A stretch of 64,000 nucleotides of DNA from an uncultured Dehalococcoidia bacterium (lineage in GTDB: Bacteria > Chloroflexota > Dehalococcoidia > Bin125): NCBI GenBank assembly GCA_958295515.1, contig CATQGW010000001.1, positions 1,070,658-1,134,657 of the forward strand, written 5' to 3'. Below, piece after piece: positions 19,420 through 30,800 of this stretch. A model generated the notes under the pieces. That model searched no databases and was not told where the DNA came from. It was given only the letters and a program-made list of their open reading frames with translations. How positions within the stretch are numbered: position 1 is the stretch's first letter; each line of letters begins with the position of its first letter. The translations under genes were made by a program, and so were the position numbers.

Positions 19420-21024
19420 TTAAGCGCCGCGAGTGGGGCGCAGGGGGTCCCGTTCGTCCCAGCTGAGGGTGAACTCGACGCCCGCCGTTGCCAGATCGCC
19501 GCTCAAATCCTCGCCCGACGGCGTAACACCGTCTCCCAGCCAAAGCACGAAGGCGGAGAGGGCGGCAGCCAGCTCGAGCGGCGCGAAGGTGCAGTGGCCG
19601 GCGCGGCGAATGGCGCGGACGGCGAGGTTGCGGCCGTAGCCGGCGTCGTTCACAAGACGCTGGTAATCGCGATCCAGGTGGATCGGCGTGAAGAGGTCGC
19701 CCGTCGTTTTCAGGCAGAGCAGCGGAACCTCGAGGCGTCCACTCGGCACGCCCACGCCGGGATCGGCGCGTCGAGCCGCCGGCGATGCCACACGCGCGAC
19801 TTCCGTGTTGAGGCGCTCAAGATCCAGATCGACGCCCTCGGCGGCGTAGACGAACGCGGTCGTGTCCATCGGGATGGCGGCGGGCCCGAGCTCGATTTGC
19901 TCACCGGGAGCGAAGGGAGCGGCGGCGATCAGACTCGGCCAGACCAGCGCGCCGACCGCGAAGGAGGTGTCCCACTGCTCCGCAAAACCCTCGCGGAAAC
20001 CCCAACGCGGACCGCCGCTGAGCTGCTCGATCACGGCGGCGAACTGCTCGCCCGCCTCGCTCAGTTGTAGTTGTCCGGCGGCGTCGGTGTAGCCCAGCGG
20101 ACGCGCCCACTCGACCAGGCCGAGCGCGTCGCTGCGGGTTGGCGGCTCGCCAATGAACCAGAGCGCGAGCGTGTGCCAGGCGGCCAGATAGTCGGTCACC
20201 CAAACGTTGCCGAGCGCGCCGCAGAAGGCGATTGCGCCATCGATCTCGTCAGGGAATTCCTGCGCCATCAGTTGCGCGGTCGCGCCGCCCATCGAGCCGC
20301 CGATGCAGAATGTGCGGCGCGGCGCGCCGTAAAGCTCCGCGGCGCGATCCTTGACCAGCAGGAGATCGTCGACGCCAAGCCCCGGCACATAGCCGGGCGC
20401 GCGGTAGGTGCTGGTCGCCCAGGCCGTGCCGCCGGCCAGCAGCAGCTCGCGATCAGGCATTTCGAAGCTCAGCGTCTCGCTGGGACCGTCGCCCGCATCG
20501 TTCAAGCCGGTGAAGCCGTGCGCCCAGAGCACGAGGTCGCCGTTCCAGTCATCCGGCGCCTCGATGCGGTAGCCCGCGCCCTCGATCACTCCCCATTCGG
20601 CGCTCGCGCCCGGCAGCGGCGCGAACTCAGGGTCTTCGAGCGCGCAGTCCGTGCATTCCAGATCGGGCACAAGCCTCCGCCGCGCGGGCGGCTGCGCATC
20701 CGCGGCTGGTTGCTCCGGTGGTTGCGCAGGCGCACTCTGTTGTTGCGCGCTGGGCGGTTCGGGCGGCGTCTGCGCTGGCGGCGTCTGCTGGGCATCGGCG
20801 GGAGGTGCGGGCTGCGGATCGGGTGCAGCGGGTTGAAGTTCTGCTTGTGTTTGAGTCTGTGCGGGCGGTTCGGGCGGCGCGCTGCGCCGGCGCGGAACCG
20901 CCTGCGGCGGTTCCGTTTCGTCGGCGCAGCCGACCAACAACGCCGCCGCGCCGCCGACGGCGCAGCGGGCGAAGCGCTGCAACAGCGCGCGGCGGCTCAG
21001 CGTTCGATTGGACAAACCCACCAC
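19420..21024 (-). CDS. Secreted alpha/beta-hydrolase lipoprotein with Pro/Gln-rich linker
   Basis: Lipobox-like LLVGCADE; PAPPADAQQTPPAQTPPEPP linker; LVLWAHGFTG and GGSMGG nucleophile elbow. Confidence 0.75.
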   Translation of the reverse strand: MVGLSNRTLSRRALLQRFARCAVGGAAALLVGCADETEPPQAVPRRRSAPPEPPAQTQTQAELQPAAPDPQPAPPADAQQTPPAQTPPEPPSAQQQSAPAQPPEQPAADAQPPARRRLVPDLECTDCALEDPEFAPLPGASAEWGVIEGAGYRIEAPDDWNGDLVLWAHGFTGLNDAGDGPSETLSFEMPDRELLLAGGTAWATSTYRAPGYVPGLGVDDLLLVKDRAAELYGAPRRTFCIGGSMGGATAQLMAQEFPDEIDGAIAFCGALGNVWVTDYLAAWHTLALWFIGEPPTRSDALGLVEWARPLGYTDAAGQLQLSEAGEQFAAVIEQLSGGPRWGFREGFAEQWDTSFAVGALVWPSLIAAAPFAPGEQIELGPAAIPMDTTAFVYAAEGVDLDLERLNTEVARVASPAARRADPGVGVPSGRLEVPLLCLKTTGDLFTPIHLDRDYQRLVNDAGYGRNLAVRAIRRAGHCTFAPLELAAALSAFVLWLGDGVTPSGEDLSGDLATAGVEFTLSWDERDPLRPTRGA

Positions 21025-21137
21025 GCGAGCTTATCGGCGCGTCATTGCGGCTCAGTCAATGCGCAGCTATGTTCGGCTCATCGGCGCAATTTCCAGGACA
21101 CGCTGCGCGAGCGGCAGGGAACGGTTGGGCGCAGCCC

Positions 21138-22391
21138 ATGAACATCCACGAATATCAGGCCAAACAGCTTCTCCGCGCGCGCGGCGTGCCCGTGCCCCAG
21201 GGCGATGCGGTCACCACGCTGCGCGATGCCCGGCGGCTCGTCCGCGAGCTGGGCGGCGGGGTCGTGATCAAAGCGCAGGTCCACGCCGGCGGGCGCGGCA
21301 AGGGGCGCGTCGTCTCCACCGCCGGGCGCACCGCCGCGATGTACAAGCGTCTCGAGGCCGATCCCGAAAAGGTTGAGGGCGCAGTCGTCGGCAACCGCCG
21401 CGGCGGCGTGCGGCTGGCGGATGGGATGGAAGAGGCGCTCGAAGAATTCCGCGCCCTCTCCAACCATTTTCTGGTCACCCACCAGACCGGGCCGGGCGGC
21501 GCGAAAATCTCCTCGGTGCTGATTGAACAGCAGACGAATATCGCCTCGGAGTACTACGCGGCGGTGCTGATCGACGGCAGCATCGGCAAGCCGGTGGTGG
21601 TGGCATCGACCGAAGGCGGGCAATCGATCGAGGAAGTGGCGGCGGAGAACCCGCGCGCGATCATCCGCCAGCCGGTCGATCCGGAGGAGGGCTTTCCCGC
21701 CTTCCGCGGGCGGCAGCTGGCGAAGCGCCTGCGCCTGCCCTCCTCGGCGATCCGCCCGGCCGGGCAGCTCTTCGCCGGGCTGTACCAAACGTTCGTCGAG
21801 ACCGACGCGACGCTGGCCGAGATCAACCCGTTCGTGCTGACCGGCGACGGCGGGATCATCGCGGTCGACGCCAAGCTGAACATCGACGACAACGCTGACT
21901 TCCGCCAGCCGCTGGACGAGCTGCGCGATCTGTCGCAGGAAGAGAAGATGGAGATCGAGGCCGAGCGGGCCGGGATCGGCTCCTACATCAAGCTCGACGG
22001 CAACATCGGCTGCATGGTCAACGGCGCGGGGCTGGCGATGGCCACGATGGACTCGATCATGCTGCACGGCGGCGAGCCGGCGAACTTCCTCGATATCGGC
22101 ACCGTCAACCGCGTGGAGCGGGTCATCGCGGCGCTGCGGATCATTCAGAAGGATCCGGACGTCAAGGCGATCCTGATCAACATCTTCGGCGGCTTGGCGC
22201 GTGTCGACATCGTCGCTGAGGGTGTCGTCGAGGCGGTCAAGAAGCTGCGGATCAAACAGCCGATCGTGGTGCGGCTGAACGGCTCGAACGTCGAGGAGGG
22301 GCGTAGGATCCTGCTGGAATCGGGGATCAGCGTCGAATCCGCCGAAGAGTTGGGCGAGGCGTCGCGTCTCGCCGTGGCAGCCGCCCGTTAG
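21138..22391 (+). CDS. sucC: Succinyl-CoA synthetase beta subunit
   Basis: [22 protein letters not shown]...[14 protein letters not shown]...LEINPFVLT-like...[20 protein letters not shown]. Confidence 0.95.
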   Translation: MNIHEYQAKQLLRARGVPVPQGDAVTTLRDARRLVRELGGGVVIKAQVHAGGRGKGRVVSTAGRTAAMYKRLEADPEKVEGAVVGNRRGGVRLADGMEEALEEFRALSNHFLVTHQTGPGGAKISSVLIEQQTNIASEYYAAVLIDGSIGKPVVVASTEGGQSIEEVAAENPRAIIRQPVDPEEGFPAFRGRQLAKRLRLPSSAIRPAGQLFAGLYQTFVETDATLAEINPFVLTGDGGIIAVDAKLNIDDNADFRQPLDELRDLSQEEKMEIEAERAGIGSYIKLDGNIGCMVNGAGLAMATMDSIMLHGGEPANFLDIGTVNRVERVIAALRIIQKDPDVKAILINIFGGLARVDIVAEGVVEAVKKLRIKQPIVVRLNGSNVEEGRRILLESGISVESAEELGEASRLAVAAAR

Positions 22392-22429
22392 CGGGCCGGC
22401 GCAAAATCGAGAGAGCGGAGAGAGCGCAG

Positions 22430-23332
22430 ATGAGCATCCTTCTCAACCGCCGCACGCGGGTGATGATCCAGGGCCTCGGCACCGAGGGCCAGAATCAGAT
22501 CCGGCGCTCGCTGGCCTACAACACGAATGTGGTGGCGGGCGTACACCCCGGCTTCCGCGGCGGCAACAGCTTCGAGGGCTTTCCGGTCTTCCCTACCGTG
22601 CAGGACGCGGTGCGGCGCGCCAACGCCAACTGCTCGATCATCTACGTGCCGGCGCCCGGTGCGGCGGACGCGATCCTCGAAGCGGCGGACGCGCAGGTGC
22701 CGCTGGTGATCTGCATCACCGAGGGCGTGCCGATTCACGACATGGTGCGCGTGCGTCAGGCCCTGGCCAGCTCCAAGACGCGGCTGATTGGTCCCAACTG
22801 TCCTGGCGTCATTCACCCCGCCTCGCACTGCCGCGTGGGAATCATGCCCCCGGACATCTTCAAGGCCGGGCGGGTCGGCGTGGTCTCGCGCTCAGGCACA
22901 CTGGTCTACGAAGCGGTGGATCAGCTGACGCGGGCGGGGATCGGACAATCAACCTGCGTCGGCGTGGGCGGCGATCCGATCATCGGTACGCAGCAGGTCG
23001 AAGCGCTGCGGATGTTCAACAGCGATCCGGAGACCGACGCGGTGGTGCTGATCGGCGAGATCGGGGGGACAGCCGAGCAGGCCTCGGCGGCCTTCATCAA
23101 GCGCCGAATGAACAAGCCCGTAGTGGCGTTCGTCGCGGGCGCGACGGCGCCGCCGGGCCGGCGGATGGGTCACGCCGGCGCGATCATCGAGGGCAAGGAC
23201 GGCACTGCGGAGGCGAAGCTGGCCGCGCTGGAGGAAGCCGGCGCGGTGATCAGCCGCAGCCCCGCCGAGATCGGCAGCACGATGGCACGAGTGCTGCAAG
23301 AGCGCGGCCTCGACGCCGCGCTCGCGGACTAG
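22430..23332 (+). CDS. sucD: Succinyl-CoA synthetase alpha subunit
   Basis: [11 protein letters not shown]...GPNCPGVI...[19 protein letters not shown]...[13 protein letters not shown]. Confidence 0.95.
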   Translation: MSILLNRRTRVMIQGLGTEGQNQIRRSLAYNTNVVAGVHPGFRGGNSFEGFPVFPTVQDAVRRANANCSIIYVPAPGAADAILEAADAQVPLVICITEGVPIHDMVRVRQALASSKTRLIGPNCPGVIHPASHCRVGIMPPDIFKAGRVGVVSRSGTLVYEAVDQLTRAGIGQSTCVGVGGDPIIGTQQVEALRMFNSDPETDAVVLIGEIGGTAEQASAAFIKRRMNKPVVAFVAGATAPPGRRMGHAGAIIEGKDGTAEAKLAALEEAGAVISRSPAEIGSTMARVLQERGLDAALAD

Positions 23333-23337
23333 CGGCA

Positions 23338-23568
23338 ATGTCTGAGCGGGATCCGGAAGATCCGCAAGACGAGCGCTCGATCGGCGACGCGCTGCAAGAG
23401 CGGCCCGGCGTGGCGGCAAGGGCGGGCGCGATCGCCCCGCTGATCGGCATCGCGCTGCTGCTGATTCTGGGGCTGACGGTCAATGTCTGGGTAGGCGTCG
23501 CCGTAGGTTTCGCAGCAACTCTGGTAGCGCTGCCGATCACCCTCTGGCTGCTGTCGCGCCGCCGTTGA
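23338..23568 (+). CDS. Small two-TM membrane protein
   Basis: Two hydrophobic segments, GAIAPLIGIALLLILGLTVNVWVGVAVGFAATLVALPITLWLL. Confidence 0.5.
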   Translation: MSERDPEDPQDERSIGDALQERPGVAARAGAIAPLIGIALLLILGLTVNVWVGVAVGFAATLVALPITLWLLSRRR

Positions 23569-23662
23569 GCGTCGCGCGGGGATGCTTCGGCTGCTGCTGT
23601 GATACCGGCTAGCGATCGCTGGACGACATCCGTCTCCCAGCGCAAATCACTCGGCGCACACA

Positions 23663-23959
23663 ATGCAGGTTGAATTTCGCACCACGGCTCTCAAACGTCG
23701 GGCGTTCAGCAGACGCCGCGCGGTTCGTGCCTGGGGACCGGAAGTCGGGCCAGCCTACGTTGAGAGCATCGCGTTCCTGATCTCGGTGACCGACCTTGGC
23801 GAGCTGCGACTCCATCGACGGCTGCGGCTGCACGCGCTGAAAGGTCGGTGGCGCGGCAGCTGGGCAATCAACCTCACGGCCGCCTGGCGATTGATCTTTG
23901 AGCAAGACGAGGCGGCCAACGCTATCGTGATCACAGAAGTGACGGACTACCATGGTTGA
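23663..23959 (+). CDS. HigB/RelE-type toxin
   Basis: LRLHALKGRWRGSWAINLTAAWRLIFEQDE...VTDYHG; overlaps the HTH gene downstream. Confidence 0.8.
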   Translation: MQVEFRTTALKRRAFSRRRAVRAWGPEVGPAYVESIAFLISVTDLGELRLHRRLRLHALKGRWRGSWAINLTAAWRLIFEQDEAANAIVITEVTDYHG

Positions 23960-24260
23960 ACTCGATATCGACTACACGCCCGATCATGCGCTCCATCCCG
24001 GGAAAGTGCTGCGGGAGGAGATCGAAGCCCGCGGGATTTCACCCACCGCGCTGGCGGCTGCGATGAACCAGCCGCGCGAGACGGTAGACGCGCTGCTGGC
24101 CGAGCGGCATCCGATCAACGACGATCTGGCCAAGGCGATCCAAGACGCACTCGGGCTCAACGCCCAGACATGGATCAACCTACAGGAACTGCACGACCAC
24201 ATCCTCGCGCTGATGGCGGCTGATCAACCAGCCGCGCAGATGCAGGCCGAAGCCGATTAG
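23952..24260 (+). CDS. HigA-type antitoxin (HTH)
   Basis: HPGKVLREEIEARGISPTALAAAMNQPRETVDALLAERHPINDDLAKAIQDALG. Confidence 0.85.
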   Translation: MVELDIDYTPDHALHPGKVLREEIEARGISPTALAAAMNQPRETVDALLAERHPINDDLAKAIQDALGLNAQTWINLQELHDHILALMAADQPAAQMQAEAD

Positions 24261-24440
24261 CCCACGCTCCGCCCGCCACGCCCGATGAAGAAGCACATCA
24301 TCCTCGCCGAAATTGTGGCCGCCATTCTGGTGGCGGCGATCTTCGCCGTGGTCTGCGGGCGGGCGCGTGCAGATTTGGACGCGCCGACATTCGAGACCCC
24401 ACCGGCAGAGACGGTCGCCGCGGCCGATGCGTAAACAGCC

Positions 24441-25349
24441 CTAGTCGTCGCCGCCGGTGTCGCACTCGTGCTGCGGATCCGCGTCGGGCGCGAGATTGCG
24501 CTCTTCCTTGCCGTCGACTCCGGACGGATTGGCGAGGAACGTGACAATCTCCTCCATCGCGATCGGGCCGACATCGCCGTCGTCGAGAATCTTGGTGCCG
24601 TGCAAATCGGTTTCCAGCACCACCAGGCGTGAGGGCGCGACGGAGCGCTCGAAGAAGCGGTCCGAGTAGAGGTAGGCGCACCAGTTGCGCGCGCCGACGA
24701 TGTAGAGCTTGGGCACGCTGATCTCTTGCACGCTGCGCAGGCCGTCGAGCCGCTCCGAGCGGTAGTCCTCGGGCGGCGCGTTGGGGAACACGTTGGGGCT
24801 GGAGATCGCGCCGACGGCGACGAACTCATCGCGGTAGGCCGCCACCTGCATCAGGCTCGTGCCGCCGAAGCTCGCGCCGAAGCCGTACAACTCCCGCGCG
24901 CCCTCCGCGAGCGCGTAGTCGATCGCCGCCTCCCATTCGCGGTAGATGTCCGGGCCGTCGTCGATCTTGCGGTCGCTGACCACGCAGCGCGAGGCGCCGT
25001 GGCAGCGGAAATCCCAGCGCATCACGCGGTAGCCCTCCGCCAGCAGACGCTCCGTCAGCCGATTCCAGGTTTGCCGATTGGTCGGGTACATGTGCCCGAG
25101 CAGCACCCAGCGATCGCCGTCGCCCTCAACTTCCGCGACAAACGGCTGGCCGTCGCTGGAGGCCAGCACGAAGGCGTCGCTCTGCGTGCCCAGACCGAGC
25201 GGCACCGCGACCGCCAGCGCAACCACGATCGCGCCCAGCGCGGCGGCGGGCCCCAGCAGACGATGCGCCAGTGCCGCGCGCAGCAGCGCCAGGCCGGGCG
25301 CCGCCAGGCTGTTCAGCCGTTCACGCGATTCCTGCATTCGGCGCAGCAT
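24441..25349 (-). CDS. Alpha/beta-hydrolase family protein
   Basis: VLLGHMYPTNRQTW...GFGASFGGTSLMQVA. Confidence 0.75.
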   Translation of the reverse strand: MLRRMQESRERLNSLAAPGLALLRAALAHRLLGPAAALGAIVVALAVAVPLGLGTQSDAFVLASSDGQPFVAEVEGDGDRWVLLGHMYPTNRQTWNRLTERLLAEGYRVMRWDFRCHGASRCVVSDRKIDDGPDIYREWEAAIDYALAEGARELYGFGASFGGTSLMQVAAYRDEFVAVGAISSPNVFPNAPPEDYRSERLDGLRSVQEISVPKLYIVGARNWCAYLYSDRFFERSVAPSRLVVLETDLHGTKILDDGDVGPIAMEEIVTFLANPSGVDGKEERNLAPDADPQHECDTGGDD

Positions 25350-25400
25350 TCGCGCAGGTTACCGCCTCTCTCGCCTGGCTTCGCTGCTACCCTCACTAGT

Positions 25401-25490
25401 GGAGGGTTCGCATAGTGGCCTAGTGCGCCCGCCTGCTAAGCGGGTTCCGGGGAGACTCGGTCGTGGGTTCGAATCCCACACCCTCCGCCA
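25401..25490 (+). tRNA. tRNA-Ser (anticodon GCU)
   Basis: GGAGGGT...CCCGCCTGCTAAGCGGG...long variable arm...GTGGGTTCGAATCCCACACCCTCCGCCA; acceptor stem closes, CCA encoded. Confidence 0.95.
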
Positions 25491-25521
25491 CCGACACCAC
25501 ACACTCCGCGAGGACGCGCCG

Positions 25522-26877
25522 ATGCCCCAGTTTCACATCTGGACCGTCGGCTGCCAGGTCAACACGGCCGACAGCGCAAAGCTGGCCGCGGGCCTCCAGC
25601 GGCTGGGCTTCGAGCAGACCGATCAGCCCCGCGACGCGCAGCTGGTCGTGCTCAACACCTGCGCCGTCCGCCAGCACGCGGAGGACAAGGCGACCGCCAA
25701 GCTGGGCACGCTCAAGCGCATGCGGCTCGAGCGCCCGGAAATGCGCGTCGCCGTCATGGGCTGCATGGTCGGCCCGCGCACCGCGCGGCGCGATGATCCG
25801 CTCTCGAAACGCTTCCCCTGGGTCGATGCCTGGGCGCAGCCGCAGCAGTTCGACGAGATCGTCAAGCTGCTCGACCTCCCCGATCTGCCTGAGTTGGCGC
25901 AGGCCGAGGACGACGGCGGCGAGTTCTGGCCGCAGGTCTTCCCGCACGAAACGCGCCCCACCGCCTACGTGCCGGTGATCGAAGGCTGCGACAAGTTCTG
26001 CACCTACTGCATCGTCCCGCTGCGGCGCGGGCGCGAGCGCAGCCGCCCGATCGCCGAGGTGCGGCGCGAGATCGAGGCGCACCTCGCCCGCGGCGTGCGC
26101 GAGGTCACGCTGCTCGGACAGACCGTCGAGGCCTATGGCAAGGACCAGCCGCCCGTCGATCCCCGCACCAACCACGCCGACCTCTTCGACCTGATGGCGG
26201 AAATTCACGATCTCGACGGCCTGCTGCGCATCCGCCAGCTGACCTCCTACCCGCCGGATATGACCGACCGCATTCTGGAGGGAATGGCGACGCTGCCCAA
26301 AGTCTGCGAGGCGTTCTCGCTGCCGGTGCAATCGGGCTCCGACGATGTGTTGACCAATATGCGGCGCGGCTACTCGGTGGCGCAGTTCCGCGACCGCGTC
26401 GAAAAGGTGCGCAGCCTCTGGCCGCAGGCGGGGATCAGCACCGACGTGATCGTCGGCTTCCCCGGCGAAAGCGACGCCGATTTCCAGGCGACCTACGACC
26501 TGCTCGCCGAGCTGCGCTTCGACAAGGTGCATGTCGCCGCCTACAGCCCGCGCGCCGGCACCTACGCCGAGCGCCGCCAGCCCGACGACCTGCCGCCCGA
26601 GCTGAAATCGGAGCGGCTGCACGCGATCGAGGAGCTGCAGCGCGAGGTCTCGAGCCAGATCAACGCCGGCTACCTGCTGCGCGATGTCGAAGTGATCGTG
26701 GAAGAGCTCAAACCCGCCGAGGACGCGGCCAACGAGCGTCTGACCGGCCGCACGCGGACGATGAAGCTCGTGCATTTCGACGCGCCGGCGGGCAGCCTGC
26801 GCGCCGGCGACGCGGCGACGGTGACCGTGACGCGCACCGGCGCATGGTCGCTGCAGGGCATCCCGGCGCGGACATGA
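25522..26877 (+). CDS. miaB: tRNA-2-methylthio-N6-dimethylallyladenosine synthase
   Basis: TVGCQVNTADS...NTCAVRQHAEDKA...EGCDKFCTYCIVPLRRG...C-terminal TRAM domain. Confidence 0.93.
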   Translation: MPQFHIWTVGCQVNTADSAKLAAGLQRLGFEQTDQPRDAQLVVLNTCAVRQHAEDKATAKLGTLKRMRLERPEMRVAVMGCMVGPRTARRDDPLSKRFPWVDAWAQPQQFDEIVKLLDLPDLPELAQAEDDGGEFWPQVFPHETRPTAYVPVIEGCDKFCTYCIVPLRRGRERSRPIAEVRREIEAHLARGVREVTLLGQTVEAYGKDQPPVDPRTNHADLFDLMAEIHDLDGLLRIRQLTSYPPDMTDRILEGMATLPKVCEAFSLPVQSGSDDVLTNMRRGYSVAQFRDRVEKVRSLWPQAGISTDVIVGFPGESDADFQATYDLLAELRFDKVHVAAYSPRAGTYAERRQPDDLPPELKSERLHAIEELQREVSSQINAGYLLRDVEVIVEELKPAEDAANERLTGRTRTMKLVHFDAPAGSLRAGDAATVTVTRTGAWSLQGIPART

Positions 26878-27542
26878 CCACCGCCGCGCAGCGCCCGGCA
26901 ACAGCGGCGCGCACGCGGCAGCCCGATGTCGCGGTGCTCGTGGTGATCTTCACCGTCGCCCACGACCGTCTGCAAGCGCTGCTCATCGAGCGCTCCGCGC
27001 CGCCCGAAGAAGGCCGCTGGGCGGTGCCCGGCGGCGCGCTGCAAGAGGATGAGTCGCTCGATCGCGCCGCCGTGCGCAAGCTCGCCGAAGAAGCCGGCGT
27101 GACCGACCTCTTCCTCGAACAGCTCTACACCTTCAGCGATCTCGACCACTCACCGCCCCAGGGCAGCGTCGCCGTCGCCTGGTTCGCCCTGGCCGATCAT
27201 CAGCGCGTGCGCCTCGCACAGCGCTCCGAATGGCAGCCCGGCTGGTTCGCGCTCGACGATCTACCCCCGCTGGCATTTCAAAACGAGCTGGTGATCGAGA
27301 CCGCCCGAGAGCGCCTGATCAACAAGCTGCAATACACCGACGCCGCCTACAGCCTGCTGCCCAAGCGCTTCACGATGCGCGAGCTGCAGCGCGTCTACGA
27401 AGCAATCCTGGGCCGCACGCTGGACAAGCGAAACTTCCGCCGCCGCATCAAAGCCTCCGATTTCATCGCCCCCACCGAAGAGTTCCGCGCCGACGGCCCC
27501 CACCGCCCCGCACGCCTCTACCGCTTCACCCACCGCACCTGA
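26874..27542 (+). CDS. nrtR: NrtR-type Nudix-domain transcriptional regulator of NAD metabolism
   Basis: Degenerate Nudix box GALQEDESLDRAAVRKLAEEAGV plus C-terminal FTMRELQRVYEAILGRTLDKRNFRRRI...RPARLYRF wHTH; ATGA overlap with miaB. Confidence 0.8.
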   Translation: MTTAAQRPATAARTRQPDVAVLVVIFTVAHDRLQALLIERSAPPEEGRWAVPGGALQEDESLDRAAVRKLAEEAGVTDLFLEQLYTFSDLDHSPPQGSVAVAWFALADHQRVRLAQRSEWQPGWFALDDLPPLAFQNELVIETARERLINKLQYTDAAYSLLPKRFTMRELQRVYEAILGRTLDKRNFRRRIKASDFIAPTEEFRADGPHRPARLYRFTHRT

Positions 27543-27578
27543 TTACCGTCTCTCCGCCATACCCGCGCCTCCCCTTTT

Positions 27579-27609
27579 CGTCATACCCGTAGCAAGCACG
27601 GGTATGACG
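27579..27609. repeat. REP-like perfect palindrome
   Basis: CGTCATACCCGT-AGCAAGC-ACGGGTATGACG (12-bp arms). Confidence 0.8.
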
Positions 27610-27803
27610 GGATCTTTAAGGGCGCGGGTAGGGCGAAAAGGCGCGCGGGGATGACGGAAAAAGGCCGCGGCAATCTCGCCGCCACCAGCAGCAGCCCTCC
27701 ACCAGACGTAAAATACGTAAAAAGATTCCCACCTTTGGGTAAATCCAATGAAGCGGCGCTGCTAAGGTAGGGTAGATCCATCGCACGGAAGGAATCAGCA
27801 TCT

Positions 27804-30800
27804 ATGTTCGTTGCCGCCCTCGTACGGCCCCGCGCCGCGCTGCTCGTTGCGCTGCTCGCGCTCGCAGCGCTCGCCGCCGCCGTTCTGACCACTCCCCCTC
27901 CCGCGAGCGCCGCGCCGCCTGACGACCTCGCGCTCACCCTCAGCCTGATCGAGGACTCCGACAACATCGTGCCGCCCGGCGGCACCCTGCAGGTGCGCGC
28001 CACGCTGACCCACACCCAGGATGAGACGGGGCGATCTAATGTGCCGGATGATCTGATCATCAACAGCGGCACGCTGCGGGTGACCGGCGACCAGGAGTGG
28101 GACGCCTCCGGGCGGAGCCTGCTGATGCTCAGGAGCGGCCAGGTCTTCGCCTCGCCCCTGTGGGGCTCGAGGACCGGCTTCAGCGTCGCTGTCATGGAGC
28201 GCTCCGCCGCCGAGGGCGGCGACGTCGCCGGCCTCGGCGCGTACCTGGACACCGTGGACGGACAGTACTTTGCCGGCTCCGTCAACCTCTTCGTCGACGG
28301 CAAGTTCGTCAACCGTCTGACCGGCACGCCCAACACCGGGAGCAGGTACTACCAAGGCAGCAGCCGCGGCAGCTTCGGCGAAGATTTGGACATCGGCGGC
28401 GACGCCACCACCGGCGGCCCCTGGATCGTGGCCGGCGCGCCGGACGAGGAATACACGCTGAACGGGGTCACCGCCAACTTCGGCGCCGTCTACATCTTCG
28501 ACGTAGACGGCAATCTGCGCTCCAAGATCACGATGGCCGAGGTGCCCGGCTGTAGCAACGGCACAAGCAGGGTGCGCCGCCTCGGCCACAGCGTGGCGAT
28601 CTCCGACGACGGCTCGACCATTGTCGTCGGCCAGGAGCCGTCGCACCAGCACCACTGCACCACCGAGGCCAGCAACTTTAAAGAATACCTGGCCACCGGG
28701 TTCGTCTTCACAGTCGGCAGCGACGGATGGGGGCCGGACGGCGTCGGCACCGTCACAATGCGCAACACCATCGACGACGCTGCGGCCGATCTGTACTACA
28801 GCGGGGATTCGGCGCATTACACCGGCACAGAGCCCGGCGCCTTCACGGTGGGCCTGAGCCCGGGGAACTTGTACAGCGTCGCCGCCAGCACCATCGCGGG
28901 GCAGCGCGGCAAGGCGTTCGGCGATGTCGACATCTCGGGCGACGGCAAGGTGATCGCGATCGGGGCGTTCGTCGCCCCCTCGGTGATGGGCCTGCAGCAT
29001 GTGGATGGCTGGTACTACAGCCACAACGGCGCCCGCGGCGGGGTGATGGTCTTCGACGAACCGGACGACGGCTGGTCCGGAATGACGGGCAACGTGGAGG
29101 AGACGGCATTTCTGACCGACCTGGGCGACCGTAAGAAGCTGCGCATCGGGCGCGAGCTGGCGATCAGCCGGGACGGCGCGGTGATCGCGGCGATCGCGGT
29201 CGGAGAATGGAGCGAAGCCGTCCACTCCGTCAGCGGCTGGCCGGGCTCGGTGATGGTTTGGCAAGAGCCCGGCAGCGGTTGGACGGACACGCAATCCAAG
29301 ACCGCGGACCTGACCAACCCGAGCGCCGTGAATGGGCGGCACTTCGGTCATCAGGTCGCCGTCAGCGACAGCGGCAGCCGGATCGCGGTGGCCGACCCCT
29401 ACAAGCCGGACAACGACTTCGCCGATGGCGAACTGCACATCTTCGATCGCTCCGGAACGACCTGGGTCAGCGATTCCACGCCGGACCGGGTGCTGACCTC
29501 GCCCGAATCGCGCAACCGGCTGTACTTCGGTCGGCCCGCGCTGGACGGCGAGAACACGCTGGTCGTCGGTCAGAAGGAATTGTCCGGCCACATCAGCGGG
29601 CACGGCAGGGGGTACGCCTTCGACCTCAGCGACCTCGCCGACCGGGGGACGCTGCTGGACGACTGCACCCACAGCACGCTCGACGGCACCACAACCTGGA
29701 CCTGCGACGTGGGCACCATCGGTGGCACCGAGATCGTGATCCCGGCGGGCACCCCCGAGGGCACCTTCACGATTTCGGCGAGCCTGAAGATCGACAACGG
29801 CGACGACCCCGACATCACCATCACCGACACCCTCGAAGTCACGATCGGCACGGTCAACGAGGCCGATCGCGCCGAGTTTGGCTTCGCCCGGGACCCGGGC
29901 AGCCTGACGGTCAGCGGCGATGAAGAGGACTACCCGTCCAACATTGCGGTGGGCGAGAACACGCGACTGCGGCTGCAGATCCTCAGCTCCGAGGGCACTG
30001 CCGCAGGCGCCAACTCGGTCAGCTCGCTGCTCTTCACCACCACCACCGGCACGCTCACCCTGCTCAGTCCGGCCGGCGCCGCTGTCGGCACCTGCGCGCT
30101 GACCTGCCAGGTCAACGTGACCAAACTGAACGCGGCCAACTCGGGCAACATCGTGGTCCAGCTGACCCATCCCGGCGCCACCAACAAGGCGAGCTCCACC
30201 ATGGTGCGTGCCCAGGTGCTGGCCAAGGGCGGCGGCTCGCTGCTCGAGATCGACCCCGTCACCGTCACCTTCTCCGGCGCCGCCACCAAGCTGACGATCA
30301 GCGAACCCGCCACCGGCGTGCTGAACGTGAACACCGCGGCGGGCGACACCGGCACCGATGACGCCAAGGACGCGCGAGAGACCCGCGACCGCCTGCGCCT
30401 CTCGGTCAGCCTGGCCGACGCCAACGGCAGCAATGTGAAGGACCTGCCGTCGGGCGCGACCACCACCCGGATCATGGACCCCGACGGCAAAGTCGTCTGG
30501 CGCACCGGTGACACCGGCAACTTCGCGGTCGACTGGCCGCTCCAGAAGGCCGGCGAGACCGCGGGCACCGAGGTCGACGACCTCGACGCCGCCGGCAACC
30601 GGCAGGTGCAGATCGACGTGAACGCGGCGCCCACGGCCCCGCTAAAGAACGGCGAGTACACGCTCGAGGTCAAAGCGGGTCAGCTCACCGACACCCAGAC
30701 CTTCACGGTCAGCGGCAGCCCCGAGACCATCGAGATCAGCGAACCGGACGGCGAGCTGACCATCGGCGGGCGCTTCACCCTGACCGCCACGCTGAGCGAC

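Noticed and set aside
27795-30170. 791-aa minus-strand ORF
   Set aside because: Antisense shadow of the secreted protein gene; low-complexity V/A/G/R/D with no recognisable fold.
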